Of a DNA stretch of 64,000 nucleotides, positions 59,941 to 64,000 are shown piece after piece. The translations under genes and the position numbers were made by a program. Under the pieces are notes generated by a model. It did no database searches. It saw only the letters and a program-made list of their open reading frames with translations, and was not told where the DNA came from. The DNA lies in contig CP141127.1 of NCBI GenBank assembly GCA_035236585.1, forward strand, positions 72,645,495-72,709,494. The letters run 5' to 3'. How positions within the stretch are numbered: the stretch's first letter is position 1; every line of letters starts with the position of its first letter. The stretch comes from Warburgia ugandensis. Taxonomy: Eukaryota > Streptophyta > Magnoliopsida > Canellales > Canellaceae.

Positions 59941-61584
59941 CTGAAAAATGTTAAGGATAGGGTGAGTATATACTATACTCAGTAGGAGTCTATCACTACT
60001 AGTTTTATAATGCATGAGATGTTTTAAAATCATATGCTCTTTCAAAACATGTGCATGTCTGAATACTCATGTTCAATATCAATATTAAAATCCATTGTCA
60101 AACTGAAATACTAATGACTTAAAGGATCACATAATCCAAAATCGAAAGTATCATATACATATATATCATAACATTATGATATGCATAAGATGCTTCATTG
60201 AATCCAACTCATGGATATCTAGTATGGTATGGTCGACCAACCTCATATCATGCCATATGCAATGCAAATAAGTCCATAAACCATAGGGTCCAACTATGAC
60301 CACGACCTCCTCGCCATGTGGTCCTCGGGTACCTGAGGACACTCGTTCATAGCCTCCACGGGGCCTATGACATGTCGACCCAGTGCCGTGACACCAGTGG
60401 TAGCCCCCTGTACAACATGCAGTCGACGTAGGGACGTTGCCTCTTTTTGGGCGTGGTACCCATCCACCTAATAGTGGTAGAGGCTGGGTGGCTAACCCAA
60501 ACCTCTCTGAATAGCACCCATGAGCTTATTAGCCCAAATCATAATCAGATCAAACAAGCGAAAACCTCTTTTTTCCAAAACTTGTCCTCTTCGAGTCCCT
60601 CACAACTGCCTGGCCCTCGGTACTCTAGCGTCTTTGGTAACCCTCAAGGACATGCAATTTTTGCAAGAACTTAATGCTCACAAATCATGCAATGTATGCA
60701 ATAGTTTGCAAAACATATCTATGCATAATGTATATGCAATTGTTTACAAAACATAAAGCATTTATCACATGTATGCTGAATTAAGTTATGCTAAACAAGT
60801 CATATACTTAAGACATGTATTCGCAAAACAATCATAGTTCTTTTAAAAGAATCTAGTAGCGATAGAGCACCTACCTCAAAGTCTCCTGGAGTCGCAACCT
60901 TTAGTACTCAACCCGTCCCTGAGCCTCATTTATAAACTCTTGGGTATAAATGGATACAAGGAGTCTTAATTAATTTCAGTCTATTTAGACATTAGACCGC
61001 TAGCCCTGCCCATTGGCTCCCTGGTTCTTGCCTAATTTATTGTCAAGCTGGATCCTATGATGTGGACCTACTATTCCATAGCTAACTCTGTAAATTGTCC
61101 TTTAATCTTAGCTTTAAAGTCTTGTTGGGTCCACGTGTCCCAGTTCCCTCACGTGCGTGTGCGCCTAAAGGCCGTGTCAGGGATTGCGTTTTTGCATGCG
61201 TACATGCATGCTCAGGGGACGCGCTATGACGCGCATCATTGCACGGGCACACCTTGTATCATGGCGCGTCTCAGCTCACAGGGCACCCCGTGCACCCTGG
61301 TCGAGCAAGGACCCGTGCCCTATGTCATGCGCGCACCCGAGGGCCGCTCCTGGGACAGTGTACGCGCTGTCATACGCCCGGAGCCCATCCCTGGGACCCT
61401 GTCCCAGGTGCACATGGTGCTTGGCATCCTTGGGATGCCTAGCACGTGCAGGGCTGTCTGAGCTGTTTTGGGACATTTTTCGGCCAGGAAATCTGGCTGG
61501 AAAACGTCTGAGAACGCTAAATCCAGCCTGGATCTAGCCTGAAAGGGGAAGAACCAAGAGAAAGAGAGAGAAGAACAGGCTTAC
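59941..61584 (-). other. candidate intron within the solo LTR
   Basis: On the minus strand, donor CCCAG|GTAAGC at 61584 and acceptor TTAACATTTTTCAG ending at 59941; length 1644. This matches the sites in the 41614 and 48427 LTRs in type, order and spacing. Confidence 0.45.
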
Positions 61585-61857
61585 CTGGGCAGCTTGGGGA
61601 TGCCCATTGCCGGTGATAGAGCCCCTACTTCCGTCTGAAACTTCCTACTCACCGGAAAACTCGAAGAAAGGAGAAAACCCCATTGCCAAGATCGGAAAGA
61701 AGAGAGGGCATGGAGGAAAATGACAATGGTCGGCCTGACTTGGGCCTGGCCGTTGCCGAAAAACACAGAGGATGGGTTTTGAGATGGGTTTTCGATTTTG
61801 TTGGAAACCCCAGTCTCAAAATGATTGGAAAAATCGTGTTTTTGGAGAGGGGGGATG

Positions 61858-61873
61858 GGGCTTTTTATAGCCC
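61858..61873 (-). promoter_or_regulatory. TATA box in an inverted repeat (solo LTR)
   Basis: On the minus strand GGGCT-ATAAAA-AGCCC. The stem bases differ from those at 42036 but still pair. Confidence 0.65.
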
Positions 61874-62270
61874 TGCTATGGCGGTGCCGCCCTTGGTGGT
61901 GGCAGAATCCTTCAGAAAAATTGGGATCAAGGGTTTTTGGAGGGTTCTTGAGGTTGAAGACGACAGGGGGTGCCGTTATCAAAACGGCCCCCTACCTTTT
62001 TCATCCTTTTACGTTTTTTCGTTTTTCTGTTTTATTTTCAGAAATACCCCTATCTTTAAACGGCTGTAACTTCCTCATACAAACTCCGTTTTGGGTGATT
62101 TTTGAGGCGTTGGATTCCACTTTTTGAGTAGAATATAATGGTACTAAGTTTCCTTACAAATTCCTTTGTTTACTATTTTAAATAAAATCAAACATTCAAC
62201 ATAGTTTATTTCCTATAGAACGTGCAATTTTCGTTAATAATAGTGTAAATTGCTCAGGCATTACAACTGT

Positions 62271-63305
62271 TCTATTTAGGGATGTTATTTTTATATCATC
62301 TTTTTCAGTCATAGCATATATTTCTCCCCTAGAGGATTTGGTGGTGGTCTTAGGCTCACTTGAAAAACCTACTTTTTCTGAATCAGTCCAAGTTTGTGCA
62401 CTCTCTGCCAACCATTCCAAATACTCTTGTGCTTCTTCAGGTTGTTTGTTTAAGAAATTACCATTGCACATCATTTTAACAAACTAACGCATATCAGATT
62501 TAAGTCCTTCATAAAAGAAGCTAATTATATGCCAAAGTTCGTATCCATGATGTGGACAAGTTAACAATAATTCTTTAAATCTTTCTCAGCATTGATAGAA
62601 AGTTTCATTATTCATCTAGGTAAAATTCATTATATTTCAACGAAGAGCATTTGTCTTATGTCTAGGAAAGAACTTATTCAATAACTTCCTAGTCATTTCT
62701 TCCCATGATTGTATGGAACCTGATGGCAGTGAATGAAACCACATCTTAGCCTTTTCTTTTAAGGAAAAAGAAAATAGTTTGAGCCTTACCATATCTAATT
62801 CAATGTTTTGTGTATGTTGAGTTGTGCACACTTCATCGAATTCTTTTAAATGCATGTAAGGATTCTCACTATCCAACCCATAAAATTTGGGGAGTAAATG
62901 AATTACTCCCACCTTTAAGTCAATCATACCAGCATTTGGAGGTAAAAGTATACATGAAAGTGTGCTGGTATAATTAGGCTACAAATAGTCTCTTAGTGTC
63001 TTCTCATAAGAATTTTGGTTATGCCAATTATTCTCATGTGTTTTATGTTGGTCCTTTCTCCTATTTCCATGTGGTTGAGAATGATTCCTCCATTGACATA
63101 TATCATCATTAAATAGAGGTGGAGGATCATCAGCATTAAAGAGAGGATTGCTCGTCCAGGAGGAAACATCATAATTACCAAAGATGAAAGGTGGTTCATC
63201 ATCATTAAAGAATGGATTGTTTCTCCATGGGGAAATATCTTCTCTATTAATGTTGGGGTCTAAATTACTTTTTTGATCAGTGTTTAAATTATTCATTAGG
63301 TGCAA
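62271..63305 (-). pseudogene. element B gag, N-terminal and core part
   Basis: The frame 63305-62979 starts MHLMNNLNTDQKS and has repeated W-R-NNPFFNDDEPP-type units (SPWRNNPFFNDDEPPF, SSWTSNPLFNADDPP). After a stop near 62980, the frame 62927-62637 has the retrotransposon gag domain: LPKFYGLDSENPYMHLKEF, then LKEKAKMWFHSLPSGSIQSW and LLNKFFPRH. More stops follow, then 62474-62196 with LNKQPEEAQEYLEWLAES. The core is typical of Athila/Tat-type gag. The insertion at 62266 cuts the frame. Confidence 0.8.
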
Positions 63306-63330
63306 CTGATCATGTCTTCTCTTCTCTTTT

Positions 63331-63350
63331 CATTTTTTTTTTTTTTTTTT
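63331..63350. repeat. (T)20 homopolymer
   Basis: A 20-base T run just upstream of the B gag start (A run on the coding strand). Confidence 0.9.
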
Positions 63351-63554
63351 TAGAAGAGGACTATCCTAAATAATGCAACCTAAATGCCTAGAATGATGCA
63401 TAATCACGAACACAATCAAGCAATCCCCTAAGGCTAACAAGCATAAATATTTTGATTTTCTTGATTTTCTATGGGAACAATGCTTTTAATTAGCCTGAGC
63501 TAACACTCCTACTCTCTTTAGGAGTTGACTACTGCTTACTAGTTAGGTTCTAAT

Positions 63555-63864
63555 CAAAGTAGTTAATACAACCCTCGTGTAAGGAGGCGTTTAGACCTCA
63601 ACAAATGTTGATAGGAGGTGGGGGAAGAGCTAGGCTCTATCAGACAACCCCCAATAACCACAGTGATCAAAAGCAACCAGAGTGATAGTAATTCGTGTCC
63701 TATTAAGAGGGTTCTATGAGCATGTGATGACCCTATAGGTCTCTTCTAATTGATTTTAATTTGATGTGAATGGTGGGGTTGCACACTTGAGGTGATTATC
63801 TTATGTGGGCCAAGGAGTAGTGATGAAATCCACCCTTGATCTTGTGGGGTTGGGTGCCCTTACT
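63555..63864 (-). repeat. leader module, copy 4 (element B)
   Basis: On the minus strand starts AGTAAGGGCACCC, with TTGGATTTCATCACTAC-like, CTTGGCCCACAT, ATCACTCTGGTTGC and GAGGTCTAAACGCCTCCTTA blocks, and ends TTAACTACTTTGA. It lies between the expected PBS (outside the window) and gag. Confidence 0.85.
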
Positions 63865-64000
63865 AATTAATTTTCATACACCATGGCAAGTCGATCAACA
63901 TATAATTCACCTTAAAGCGTTAGACGTGTCCTAAAATGCAATTGAAAGCAATAAACTAATGCAAAACCCTAAGATGCAACAATTATGACAGATGCTTTCT

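Larger units (their letters stand above)
59575..62265 (-). mobile_element. solo LTR of a Tekay-like family, inserted in B gag
   Basis: It runs TGCTATGACCCGGG...GGCATTACA on the plus strand (minus orientation TGTAATGCC...), 2691 bases. A 5-bp duplication, ACTGT, lies at 59570-59574 and 62266-62270. It shares block order with the LTR at 41614 (for example CTCCTACTGAGTATAGTA, GGTAGGTGCTCTATCGCTAC), but is clearly diverged. Loss of the internal part fits LTR-LTR recombination. A CpG-rich patch spans 61130-61450. Confidence 0.92.
55382..64000 (-). mobile_element. gag-only LTR retrotransposon B, 5' LTR beyond the window
   Basis: On the minus strand the order is leader with module (63864-63555), gag remnant (63305-58883, split by a solo LTR), internal purine tract, untranslated region, PPT and 3' LTR (57073-55382). 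No polymerase genes are seen, so it resembles the TR-GAG type of non-autonomous element. It lies in the 3' LTR of A; its target duplication should be CCGAC (55377-55381) with the second copy outside the window. Confidence 0.75.

Overview
The window looks like a gene-poor stretch of flowering-plant nuclear DNA. The signs are GT-AG introns, plant-only gene families (a VIN3-like Polycomb cofactor and a PLS-class PPR protein), plant Au-type SINEs and several kilobases of nested plant LTR retrotransposons. Long introns and large chromovirus LTRs would fit a medium or large genome. The species cannot be fixed from sequence alone.

Left part (1-26400): about 7 kb of intergenic DNA holds a GA microsatellite and one full-length Au SINE. 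A four-exon VIN3-like gene (coding 7276-15667, 772 codons) follows; its second coding intron is about 4.5 kb and carries LINE debris and microsatellites. Intergenic DNA from 15.7 to 24.6 kb contains a LINE 3' end, a 5'-truncated Au SINE with a 14-bp target duplication, and a second, unrecognised tRNA-type SINE with an 11-bp duplication. An intronless PPR gene lies on the minus strand at 24680-26344.

Right part (27.4-64 kb): a stack of LTR retrotransposons. In order these are an LTR with degenerate tRNA-Asp-type PBS (D, ~27430-30613); a chromovirus-like 5' LTR with PBS and a gag start (E, 30926-34925); a minus-strand LTR fragment (F, 34988-36262); a leader fragment (C, 36263-36922); a gag-less non-autonomous element (A, 36923-55381); and a gag-only minus-strand element (B, 55382 to beyond the window end). 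A is split by a complete but dead Tekay-like Ty3/gypsy element (41614-50972, TSD TTGAT). B sits in A's 3' LTR and is itself split by a related solo LTR (59575-62265, TSD ACTGT).

The observations most worth a second look are: a possible ~1.64-kb intron inside the chromovirus LTRs, kept at the same place and length in two diverged families; LTR TATA boxes held in inverted repeats that differ in sequence but keep pairing; a hairpin with loop AAAAT just before the polypurine tract in A and B with a compensated base pair; a ~310-bp leader module present four times in unlike elements; and element A's ORF, whose Tyr/Gln-rich, coiled-coil and twin YGPT...RWRxYID parts match no family I recognise.
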